Assembly (NCBI GenBank): GCA_937967325.1 | Contig: CALBSQ010000390.1 | Span: 1-20,794, forward strand | Source of the DNA: an uncultured Chloroflexota bacterium | Lineage (GTDB): Bacteria; Chloroflexota; UBA4733 | Direction of reading: 5' to 3' | Length of the DNA stretch: 20,794 bases | In this document: piece by piece, positions 14,192-20,794 of the stretch | Layout of the letters: each line of letters starts with the position of its first letter | How positions within the stretch are numbered: the stretch's first letter is position 1 | Notes under the pieces: generated by a model | Databases searched by the model: none | Told to the model about the DNA's origin: nothing | The model's input: only the letters and a program-made list of their open reading frames with translations | Program-made: the position numbers and the translations under genes

Positions 14192-17095
14192 TCAGACCGG
14201 CGCGCCATCGTCCGCGAAGGCGCGCCGGTGTAGCTCGCGCAAGCGCTGCGCCGCGACCCGGGTGTAGACGCGGGTGGTGTCGGCCGACTCGTGGCCCAGG
14301 AGGTCCTGGGTCGCGGCAAGGTCGCCGGTAGTTTCGACCATGTGCGTCGCGAACCAGGCGCGGAAGCGGTGCGGAGTGACCCCGGCGTCTTCCTGTTCCG
14401 CGGCGATGCCGAGCGTCCGCACGATCTGGCGGACCGACTTCGTGGACAGTGGGAGGAGCCGGTCGCCAGCGCCGCGATCGTGGCGGGTGAACACCGGCTG
14501 CAGCGCGATGGACCGTTCCGCGGCGCCGGCGCGGCGGGCCGCGAAATAGGTTTCGAGGCATTGCCAGGCGTTGGGGGTGAAGTAGATAAGGCGCATCTTG
14601 CTGCCTTTGCCGGTGACGCGCGCCGCCTGCTGACTGCGCATGAGGTCGCCGCGCCGCAATCCCACCAGCTCCGAGACGCGCATGCCCGAGCCGCGCATTG
14701 CCTCCAGCATTGCGATGTCGCGTAGGCGGAGGCAAGCAAGACGAGGCTCGCCTCCAACGGGGCGACCGCGGGCCGCGGACAGGATCGCTTCCAACACCGC
14801 GTCCTCGGGGACGCGAGGCAGGCTGCGCGGCCGCTTGCCACGGATCGCCTTCAGCCGCTCCGCGAGTCGGGGCAGCGGCAAGTCCGCGCGGTAGCCCTCG
14901 CGCAAGAGGAAGGCGTAGAAGCGCACCACCGCGGTCGTGTACGTCAGCAGCGTCGCCTTGGGTAAGCCGGGCGTCTCGCGCACCAGCCGCCGGGCGAAGT
15001 CCACGGCGTGCTCCTCGGTGAGCAGTGTGACCGGGAGCGAGGGGGCGAGGGGGCGAGGGGGCGATGGCGTTGCTTCCACGGGGCGTGACGGTGCGCCTTG
15101 CTTGGGGGAGGTCGGAACGTTCGCGGAGCCGGCGGCTGTTGTCGGTGCGAGGCCCTCCAGGAACCGACGCAGTGCGGCGCGGTAGGTAGTTACGGTGGAT
15201 GGCGACTTGCCGATGGTCAGATCGGCAAGGAAGGCGTCCAGCGCCGTTGCGACGGTACTCGCCGTGTGGGACGGTAACGGGCCGCTGGTCGCCTCCACTG
15301 TGGCCGGTTCTCCCTGCCCCACCGGCGTTCTGCTCCCTCTCGCCCCCTCGCCTCCCGGCTCTGCATCGCCCCAGCCGCCGCCTCCGGGCGTCTCCACGAT
15401 CAGCACGTCGCCGGGCTGGACGGCCAGCGTCACCTTGCCGGGCAGCTCGACCTCCTCTCCGGTGGCCCGGCGCAGCCGGTTGCGACCGCGCTGACCGGCC
15501 GCGCCGCCGGCCAGCCCGTAGGGCCCGTGGAGGCGTCGCTCGCTCATGACTGTCGCCGTTGCCGGCGCCAGGAATTGCAGGGAGCGCTCGAGGCCGTCGC
15601 CGCCGCGAAAGCGACCGCCCCCGCCTGAGCCGGGCCGCAGGCGGTACGCCAGTACGCGCAGCGGGTAGGCGGTTTCCAGCGCCTCAACGGGGGTATTCAG
15701 CGTGTTGGTCATGTGGGAGTGGCGCCCGGAGAGGCCGTCCAGATCCGGCAGCGCCCCCCCGCCGCCGCCCACTGTTTCATAATAGGTGAATGGTCGCCCT
15801 GTTCTGGGGTCGCTGCCGCCGATGACCGTGTTATTCATGGTGCCCTGGCTGGCGGCGGGGACTCGGTCGGGCGCCGCCTGAGCCAGGGCGCCAAATATCG
15901 CGTCGACGATGCGCTGCGAGGTCTCCACATTCCCGGCGGCGACGGCGTGGGGGTGGCGGGCGTTGACAAGCGTCCGCTCTGGTAGAATCAGTTGCAATGG
16001 CGCGAAGCTACCGTCGTTGGCGGGGCCGTCCGATCCGATCAGGCAGCGCAGGCAATACAGGCAGGCCGAGCGAGTGATGGCTGCGACCGCGTTGAGCGAG
16101 CCGGCGCACTCCGGAGCGGTGCCGGTGAAGTCCACGGTGAGGCTGTCGCCGGCGATGGTGACGGCGACACGGATGGGCAGGTCGGCGTTACCTTGTCCGT
16201 CGTCGTCAAGACAGTCAACAAAAGGGTACATGCCGTCGGGAAGCCCCCGGATGGCCGCGCGCGTCAGCGCTTCGGCGTAATGCAGCAGCGTCTCGGCGTG
16301 TGCGGCCACCGTATCCCGGCCGTAATGGCCGGCTAACTCGCGCAGGCGGCGAGCGCCGACGGCCGCTGCCGCGATCTGTGCCGAGAGGTCGCCGTCCCGT
16401 TCGTCGGGCGTGCGGGTGTTGGCGAGGAGCAGGCGCCAGATCGCGTCGTTGCGACGCCCGGCATCAAACAGCTTGACGGGCGGGATGATCAGCCCCTCTT
16501 GATAGAGCTCGGTCGAAAGCGGCATGGAGCCGGGCGACATGCCGCCGACGTCGGCGTGATGGGCGCGGCTGGCGACGAAGCCGAGCAGGTTCGCTGGCGG
16601 CTCCTCTGTGAACACGGGCGTGACCAGCGTCAGATCGGGCAGGTGTGTGCCGCCGGCGAACGGGTCGTTGAGGAGCACGGCGTCGCCGGGGAGAAAGGGG
16701 CCCAATGTCAGGGCGGCCTCGACAGAAGCCGGCATCGCCCCCAGGTGGACGGGGATGTGCGCCGCCTGGGCGATCATCCGCCCGGCGGCGTCGAAGACGG
16801 CGCAGGAGTAGTCGCGCCGTTCCTTGATGTTGGGCGAGAAAGCGGTCCGGCCCAACGCCGCGCCCATCTCTTCGGCCACCGCGCTGAACAGGTGACGGAA
16901 GACCGCCAGGCTGATCGCATCGGGGGGGCTACCGGACGCTTTGGCGTCCGGCTCACAGGACGAACCCCCTCCGGGGCGGACCGCGCCGCCGGGCAGCCCC
17001 ATAGACGGAGACGATGCTGCCGTCCCGGCAGCCCCCTTACGGGGCTTCGTCCTGTGAGCCGGACCATTCATGGTTCGGTCGACCGGCCGGCACAA
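14192..17095 (-). CDS. hyuB: Hydantoinase B/oxoprolinase subunit read through in frame into a tyrosine recombinase
   Basis: One uninterrupted 967-codon frame encodes two unrelated proteins. Residues of about 56-590 are HyuB (hydantoinase B/5-oxoprolinase), with AEEMGAALGRTAFSPNIKER, NDPFAGGTHLPD, YYETVGGGGGA and the family-ending ETPGGGGWGD. With HyuA, this subunit opens hydantoin or 5-oxoproline rings in an ATP-dependent way. Residues of about 600-967 are an XerC/D-like recombinase with a SAM-like N-terminal domain. Its catalytic set is complete: Arg806 (GMRVSEL), Lys830 (GKGSK), His909 and Arg912 (PHRFR), His935 (LLGH) and Tyr944 (RVYT). A GTG at 15298 with AGGGAGAA upstream could start a separate 368-aa recombinase. 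The first 55 residues come from an inverted-repeat element, so the original hyuB start may be lost. The domains are certain; whether a true fusion protein is made is not. Confidence 0.85.
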   Translation of the reverse strand: MCRPVDRTMNGPAHRTKPRKGAAGTAASSPSMGLPGGAVRPGGGSSCEPDAKASGSPPDAISLAVFRHLFSAVAEEMGAALGRTAFSPNIKERRDYSCAVFDAAGRMIAQAAHIPVHLGAMPASVEAALTLGPFLPGDAVLLNDPFAGGTHLPDLTLVTPVFTEEPPANLLGFVASRAHHADVGGMSPGSMPLSTELYQEGLIIPPVKLFDAGRRNDAIWRLLLANTRTPDERDGDLSAQIAAAAVGARRLRELAGHYGRDTVAAHAETLLHYAEALTRAAIRGLPDGMYPFVDCLDDDGQGNADLPIRVAVTIAGDSLTVDFTGTAPECAGSLNAVAAITRSACLYCLRCLIGSDGPANDGSFAPLQLILPERTLVNARHPHAVAAGNVETSQRIVDAIFGALAQAAPDRVPAASQGTMNNTVIGGSDPRTGRPFTYYETVGGGGGALPDLDGLSGRHSHMTNTLNTPVEALETAYPLRVLAYRLRPGSGGGGRFRGGDGLERSLQFLAPATATVMSERRLHGPYGLAGGAAGQRGRNRLRRATGEEVELPGKVTLAVQPGDVLIVETPGGGGWGDAEPGGEGARGSRTPVGQGEPATVEATSGPLPSHTASTVATALDAFLADLTIGKSPSTVTTYRAALRRFLEGLAPTTAAGSANVPTSPKQGAPSRPVEATPSPPRPLAPSLPVTLLTEEHAVDFARRLVRETPGLPKATLLTYTTAVVRFYAFLLREGYRADLPLPRLAERLKAIRGKRPRSLPRVPEDAVLEAILSAARGRPVGGEPRLACLRLRDIAMLEAMRGSGMRVSELVGLRRGDLMRSQQAARVTGKGSKMRLIYFTPNAWQCLETYFAARRAGAAERSIALQPVFTRHDRGAGDRLLPLSTKSVRQIVRTLGIAAEQEDAGVTPHRFRAWFATHMVETTGDLAATQDLLGHESADTTRVYTRVAAQRLRELHRRAFADDGAPV
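15031..15357. repeat. GA-rich inverted repeat pair inside the hyuB-recombinase frame
   Basis: The plus-strand segment 15031-15066 is a run of GGGGGCGA-type units beginning CCGGGAGCGA. A similar segment lies on the opposite strand at 15333-15357. One copy codes the Gly/Glu/Arg linker right after the HyuB terminal motif. The other codes a Pro/Ser-rich insertion (PSPPRPLAPSLPVT) within the recombinase N-terminal domain. Both look like low-complexity interspersed repeats tolerated in frame. Confidence 0.6.
15296..15315 (-). promoter_or_regulatory. Internal ribosome binding site and GTG start for the recombinase part
   Basis: On the minus strand AGGGAGAA (15315-15308) precedes an in-frame GTG (15298-15296) by 9 nt. 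Starting here would yield a 368-residue tyrosine recombinase of normal size, with the SAM-like and catalytic domains and without HyuB. It is a possible internal initiation site, not proof of one. Confidence 0.4.
16946..17064. repeat. 119-bp element with 19-bp perfect inverted ends, at the 5' end of hyuB
   Basis: The segment 16946-16964 is the exact reverse complement of 17046-17064, followed inward by matching CCCC/GGGG runs offset by one base. A separate perfect hairpin (8-bp stem, TTTG loop) lies next to it at 16932-16951. The element carries the first 50 codons of the hyuB frame and abuts the stop of the small gene at 17068. It resembles a REP/MITE-like insertion between the two genes. Confidence 0.8.
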
Positions 17096-17271
17096 TCCGG
17101 TGCGGCATGCCCCAGCAGGGTCTTTCGGCGGGCATCGGAGAGCCGAAGCGTTACCATCTTGCCGAGTGTCTGCTTCATCTGTAGTGGCTCCTCCACGGGC
17201 TCACTCTCGTCCCAGAGGCTCTCGCCGGCATCGATCCGTGCGATCTCTCGCTCCTGTTCCTCTGTCAACAT
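17068..17271 (-). CDS. Small putative ribbon-helix-helix (antitoxin-like) protein, possibly truncated
   Basis: The 67-residue product has an acidic N-terminal half (MLTEEQEREIARIDAG, then DESEPVEEPL) followed by GKMVTLRLSDARRKTLLGH. The latter looks like the strand and first helix of a CopG/RHH DNA-binding domain. A second RHH helix is not evident, and the last 15 residues lead straight to the border of the inverted-repeat element, so the C-terminus may have been replaced. The ATG at 17271 has AAAGGA on the minus strand with about 8-nt spacing; the frame is open further upstream, but that part is unlike protein. It lies between hyuA and hyuB, which are normally adjacent, and overlaps the start of the hyuB frame. 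No toxin partner is visible. The family call is tentative. Confidence 0.45.
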   Translation of the reverse strand: MLTEEQEREIARIDAGESLWDESEPVEEPLQMKQTLGKMVTLRLSDARRKTLLGHAAPDCAGRSTEP

Positions 17272-17407
17272 CAGGACAATCCTTTCTGCGATTGATCCAC
17301 AGCACGACCATTCACAACGGCGTCTGCTGCCCCCGATGTTGTCCCGCGTCCTGATCCTGGAGTGTACAACGTGAGGCCGGTGACCCGGCGGACGTATCCG
17401 CTCAATG

Positions 17408-19372
17408 TCACTGACGGCGCAGTGAGAGATTTCCTGCGTCATCAATCCGCCCCGACCAGCCGGACGCGACCACCGTGGTCGCGTCCGGCTGTACGAGTAG
17501 GGCTGGGCCAACAATTTCATCCTCGGTCGCCAGGCGCTCGCGATCGATCAGGGGCGCATCCTGCCAACCTTCAGGGAACCAGACGCGACCGCTTGGCATT
17601 GAGCCAGCCCGAGGAACACTTCGGCTCTCAGGGGCGGTTGACATCGGCGGAACCTGGCTGACGCTTGGCAGCAACGATCGGACGCGCAGCGTGACCAGCT
17701 CGACGGGTCGTTCCGGCCGGTTATAGCCGAAGCGAATCAGGTGCGCCTGGTGGAAGGCGTCGATCGCGGCGCGAACGCTGACGTGGACCGGCACGGTCAG
17801 CTCGAAGGACTGGCCGGCGTAGCGGGCATCGAGCGTGCGAATGATCTGGGCGCCGGGAGCAGCCTCGGCGCGGGCCTGCTCCTTGAGTGGCGCGAACAGG
17901 GCCTCCAGCTCCGCATCGGTGGTACCCGCCGCCGGGCGCAGCACACTCCGACGGTAATCGCGGACCAGGTCGGCCAGCGTCATGCCCAGCGCCGAGAGCA
18001 CCCCAGGGTGGCGTGGTACCAGCACGGAACGTATCCCCAGGCTATCAGCCAGCTCACAGGCGTGCATGGGGCCGGCGCCGCCGAAAGGGACGAGGGTGAA
18101 TTCTCGGGGATCATGTCCCTGCTCAACCGAGACGTGGGCCAGCGCCCGGGCCATCGCGGCGTTCACGACGCGCACGACGCCGGACGCGACGGCTTCCGCA
18201 TCCATGCCGAGCGGGCGTCCCAGCGTGGCCAGCGCTTCCCGCGCTCGCTCGGGGAATAGGGGCATGGCACCGCCCAGGAAACTGCCCGCATCCAGCCGGC
18301 CGAGCACGAGATTCGCGTCGGTGACAGTGGGCACGCTGTCACGGCCGTAGCAAGCCGGTCCGGGGTCGGCGCCGGCGGACTCGGGGCCGACGCGCAGCGC
18401 GCCACCGGCATCGAGGCGCGCAATGGAGCCGCCGCCCGCACCGATCGTATGGACGGCGACCATGGGCTGGCGGACTGGCCGGCCGCCCAAGCTGCCTTCG
18501 GCCATCATCGGGATCTCTCCGGGACAGAGGGCCACGTCGGTCGACGTACCACCCATGTCCAGGGTGATGAGGTGCGGCGCGCGACGAGGCGCGATGGCCA
18601 CGGCGCCGGCGACGCCGCCCGCTGGACCGGAAAGCGCGAGGCAGACCGGGTGCTGGGCGGCGGCCTCCGGCGCAATGAGGCCGCCCGAGCTCTGCATGAG
18701 CTGGACGTTGGGAGTTGCCTGACGCAGCCGGCTGAGGTAGCCGGAAGCTAGCGGACCGGCGAAGGCGTCGATGACGGTCGTGCTGGCGCGCTCGTACTCG
18801 CGGAACTCCGGCGCGACGTCGGAGGAGCAGGAGATGAAGACGTTCGGCAAGCGCTGCCGCAACCGCGCAGCGACCTGCCGCTCGTGCTCGGGACGAAGGA
18901 AAGAGAATAGGAAGCAGATGGCCACCGCCTCGGCCCCCTTGGTGGCGAGCCGATCGGCCAGAGAGTCGATCTCCTCGCTATCGGGCGCGCGCAGGACGTT
19001 CCCGTCGGCAGTAACACGCTCGTCAATCTCCAGGCGCAGACCCGGGGCGGCCAGCGGCGACGGCGGACGGGCGCGCAGATCGTAGAGGGACGGTCGATCT
19101 TGCCGCCCTATCTCCAGGATGTCTGCGAAGCCGCGGGTGGTGACGAAGGCGGTACGCGCGCCACGGGCCTGCAGCACGGCGTTCGTCACGATCGTCGTGC
19201 CGTGGACCACCGGCGTGTCCGCACCGAGTCCAAGCCAGCCGATGCCCTCCTGCACGGCCACCAGTGGGTCTGCCGGCGTGGAAGCGCGCTTATGAACGGT
19301 GACGCCGTCGGGCGACAGGAGGACAAAGTCGGTGAAGGTCCCACCAACGTCGATGCCGAGCCTTATGTCCAC
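17408..19372 (-). CDS. hyuA: Hydantoinase/oxoprolinase subunit A
   Basis: HyuA is the ATP-binding partner of HyuB in ring-opening of hydantoins, 5-oxoproline or related substrates. The 654-residue product begins DIRLGIDVGGTFTDF, the phosphate-1 motif of the actin/hexokinase-like fold. It contains VIDAFAGPLASGYL, MQSSGGL, LSGPAGGVAGA, LDMGGTSTDVALC (second phosphate motif), HTIGAGGGSIA and PFGGAGPMHA. The length is normal. I chose the GTG at 19372, which has GGAG 8 nt upstream. The frame is open to 19612, but the extra 80 codons read through the inverted-repeat element upstream and show no family similarity. It is first in the hyu unit and is followed by a small gene, then hyuB. The family is certain; the substrate among oxoproline, hydantoin and N-methylhydantoin is not. 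Confidence 0.92.
   Translation of the reverse strand: MDIRLGIDVGGTFTDFVLLSPDGVTVHKRASTPADPLVAVQEGIGWLGLGADTPVVHGTTIVTNAVLQARGARTAFVTTRGFADILEIGRQDRPSLYDLRARPPSPLAAPGLRLEIDERVTADGNVLRAPDSEEIDSLADRLATKGAEAVAICFLFSFLRPEHERQVAARLRQRLPNVFISCSSDVAPEFREYERASTTVIDAFAGPLASGYLSRLRQATPNVQLMQSSGGLIAPEAAAQHPVCLALSGPAGGVAGAVAIAPRRAPHLITLDMGGTSTDVALCPGEIPMMAEGSLGGRPVRQPMVAVHTIGAGGGSIARLDAGGALRVGPESAGADPGPACYGRDSVPTVTDANLVLGRLDAGSFLGGAMPLFPERAREALATLGRPLGMDAEAVASGVVRVVNAAMARALAHVSVEQGHDPREFTLVPFGGAGPMHACELADSLGIRSVLVPRHPGVLSALGMTLADLVRDYRRSVLRPAAGTTDAELEALFAPLKEQARAEAAPGAQIIRTLDARYAGQSFELTVPVHVSVRAAIDAFHQAHLIRFGYNRPERPVELVTLRVRSLLPSVSQVPPMSTAPESRSVPRAGSMPSGRVWFPEGWQDAPLIDRERLATEDEIVGPALLVQPDATTVVASGWSGRIDDAGNLSLRRQ
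17457..17491. repeat. 35-nt perfect palindrome (17-bp arms, one central base) within hyuA
   Basis: The segment 17457-17473 is the exact reverse complement of 17475-17491. It lies about 50 nt before the hyuA stop and is translated as part of the C-terminus (PDATTVVASGW). It could form a very stable hairpin in RNA or a cruciform in DNA, or be the footprint of a coding-compatible repeat. No T-run follows on the minus strand. Confidence 0.8.
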
Positions 19373-19480
19373 CAGGCAGCTCCGACTCGTTGTGCGTTTC
19401 CCACTGGAGCCGCATGCTACCAGTCGAGAGTTGAGGATACCGTTCCGACAATGACAGGGTGGCGAGGGCGGGGAGGCTGG

Positions 19481-19687
19481 GGCCGCGATTGCGATCGGCG
19501 GCCAAGCGACCGGGCGACTGCGGTCGCACGGGGCCGGAGGCGCCTTCATCGCTCGACGGCCGTCCGAATCGGAGAACACCGCGGTCGGGACGATCTGCAC
19601 CAGGGTTGCCAAATAGGTGACCGCGATTGTCCTCGCCGCGCGACCGCAGTCGCCCCGGTCGGTTGGCCGCCGATCGCAATCGCGGCC
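19481..19687. repeat. 207-bp inverted-repeat element with about 48-bp arms
   Basis: The arm 19481-19527 matches the reverse complement of 19640-19687 at 46 of 48 positions (one base inserted, one substitution), with a 112-nt spacer. The arms contain palindromic cores such as GCGATTGCGATCGGC. The element fills most of the gap between the hyuA start and the remnant regulator gene, ending 7 nt from that gene's stop. No transposase is present, so a MITE/REP-like non-autonomous element is the best description. Confidence 0.85.
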
Positions 19688-19693
19688 GCCCTC

Positions 19694-20794
19694 TCAGGAT
19701 CCCGGGGTCGACCTGCCGCGGTCGGGCCTCGCCCCGGTTTGCAGTGGCGCCTCGCTCGGCTCGCCGGCCAGCGCCTCGTCGATGGCCTGGTCGAGGTCCA
19801 TCTGCTCACCCTCCGCCCGTGCCGCGGCGAAGGCATCGTCGCCCAGCTGTTCCTGGACAACGCTTGCCGCGCCGTGCTCCATGGGGAGGCGATAGCGGGC
19901 CTGAGGCAAGGGTACATAGGTCATCTGCCCGGCCAGCCGCTCCCAGGCCCCCCAGGATGCTGAGGCAGGTCAGGCGCAGATAGGGCCAGTCCCGCATGGT
20001 GCGATAGATGGGGACGCTCTGGCGCAGGAGATCGCGGACGCGGGCCGGATCCCTGGTGCGCAGGGCGACGCTCGCCAGGCGCTCCAGCGACCAGGCGCGG
20101 TCGCCGCCGACCTCCAGACTCTCGGCGTAGCAGGAGCTGGCCGCCGCGTAATCGCCTTGCGCCCGGTGTGCGTCGCCCAGCCGGATCAGCGCCACCGTGC
20201 GCTCGTGGGCGCCACCGCCAGCCCTGGCGAGCTCCAGGCTCCGCTCGAAGCGCGCCCGGGCGGCGGCGAGCCGGCGTTCGGCATCGGGCGTCTTGACTAG
20301 GCCCCAATCCGCCTCGACCAGCTCGACCTCGCCGAAGCCCCAGTGGAAGCGCGCCTGGGCGGCGAGGTCGCCGCCCTGCTCCGCCAGCGCCAGGCCACGC
20401 AGTCGCGCCCTGCCCTGGGCGTCGGGCAGCGCCAGCAACCGCTCCAGCCAGGCACGGCCCTCGCCTCGTGCCTCGGGAGTATGCCAGTAGTTCGCGAGGA
20501 CCAAGGCGAGCGAGAGCCCCGGCGCGGCCTGGCCCGTCTCGACGAACCAGCGTAGCGCGGCCAGCAGGCTCTCGTAGCCGAGCCTGGCCTCCCGCCGCCA
20601 GGCCTCGCTTTCGCCGTCCTCACCGGCCAGTTCGTGATAGAATGCGGCGTGGCGCTCCCGTGTCGCCGCCGCCTCCCCCGCCGCGCCCAGGCGCTCCCAG
20701 GCGTAGTCGCGCAGCGTGTCGAGTAGCCGGTAGCGCGTGCCCCCGTCCACCTGCTCCTCCGCCAGCAGCAGCGACTTCTCCACCAGCCGGATCA
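19694..20794 (-). pseudogene. 3' part of an AfsR/LuxR-like TPR regulator, frameshifted near its end and cut by the window edge
   Basis: The frame enters from beyond the right edge of the window with IRLVEKSLLL, then RYRLLDTLRDYAWERL and a chain of TPR-like helices (GDAHRAQGDYAAASSCYAE and others). This is the C-terminal part of large NB-ARC/LuxR or AfsR-type signalling ATPases common in Chloroflexota and Actinobacteria. Near 19925-19965 the similarity leaves this frame. It resumes one base over with LPQARYRLPMEHGAAS, GDDAFAAARAEGEQM and DLDQAIDEALAG, the usual family ending, finishing at 19694. About 25 expected residues between the two parts also seem to be missing. This points to a deletion plus frameshift; a sequencing error cannot be excluded. 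The unshifted frame would stop at 19806. The ATPase and any LuxR DNA-binding domain would be outside the window. Confidence 0.65.

Noticed and set aside
14192..15298. Recombinase as the integrase of an integrative element or prophage
   Set aside because: No att-like repeats next to a tRNA, no phage or conjugation genes, and neighbouring genes are ordinary metabolic ones.
19373..19612. 80-codon N-terminal extension of HyuA
   Set aside because: It crosses one arm of the 207-bp inverted-repeat element and has no HyuA similarity; the GTG at 19372 has a proper GGAG site.

Overview
The window is a GC-rich (roughly two-thirds G+C by eye) bacterial chromosomal segment with dense, mostly short-gapped genes. 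The gene mix suggests a member of the Chloroflexota, perhaps near Thermomicrobia: an orphan MalK/UgpC-type ATPase, DUF2089 and DUF4097 genes, a KGG-repeat stress protein, an AfsR/LuxR-like TPR regulator fragment, and frequent GTG/TTG starts. This assignment is an inference from gene content, not from a marker gene.

Layout, left to right. (1) 1-2150: an orphan ABC ATPase and a small membrane-anchored protein, ending in a textbook terminator. (2) 2175-6153: a self-contained operon with a near-consensus promoter and a possible operator. It encodes a zinc-ribbon/HTH DUF2089 protein, a DUF4097 beta-repeat protein and a very large beta-solenoid/coiled-coil protein. All three end in the same short helical (SHOCT-like) module, and a strong hairpin closes the unit. 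This is the most system-like region of the window. (3) 6223-7989 (minus): an esterase carrying an SGNH domain and an alpha/beta-hydrolase domain in one chain. (4) 8291-11393: a molybdate locus (XRE-PBP regulator, molbindin, ModA, ModB) without a ModC ATPase. (5) 11568-13299: MsrA and a SelA-like PLP enzyme. (6) 13359-14165: a two-TM small protein (minus) and a KGG-repeat protein (plus). (7) 14192-19372 (minus): a hydantoinase/oxoprolinase locus, hyuA then a small putative ribbon-helix-helix protein then hyuB. The hyuB reading frame runs without a stop into a complete tyrosine recombinase. (8) 19694-20794 (minus): the 3' part of an AfsR/LuxR-like TPR regulator with an apparent frameshift, cut by the window edge.

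The window also holds several unrelated inverted-repeat elements (1521-1635, 8088-8198, 16946-17064, 19481-19687), a GA-rich repeat pair inside the hyuB-recombinase junction, and a 35-nt palindrome in hyuA. Several of these lie at the exact places where gene starts or ends look disturbed. Miniature repeat insertion therefore seems to have reshaped the hyu locus. No rRNA, tRNA or CRISPR array was recognised.
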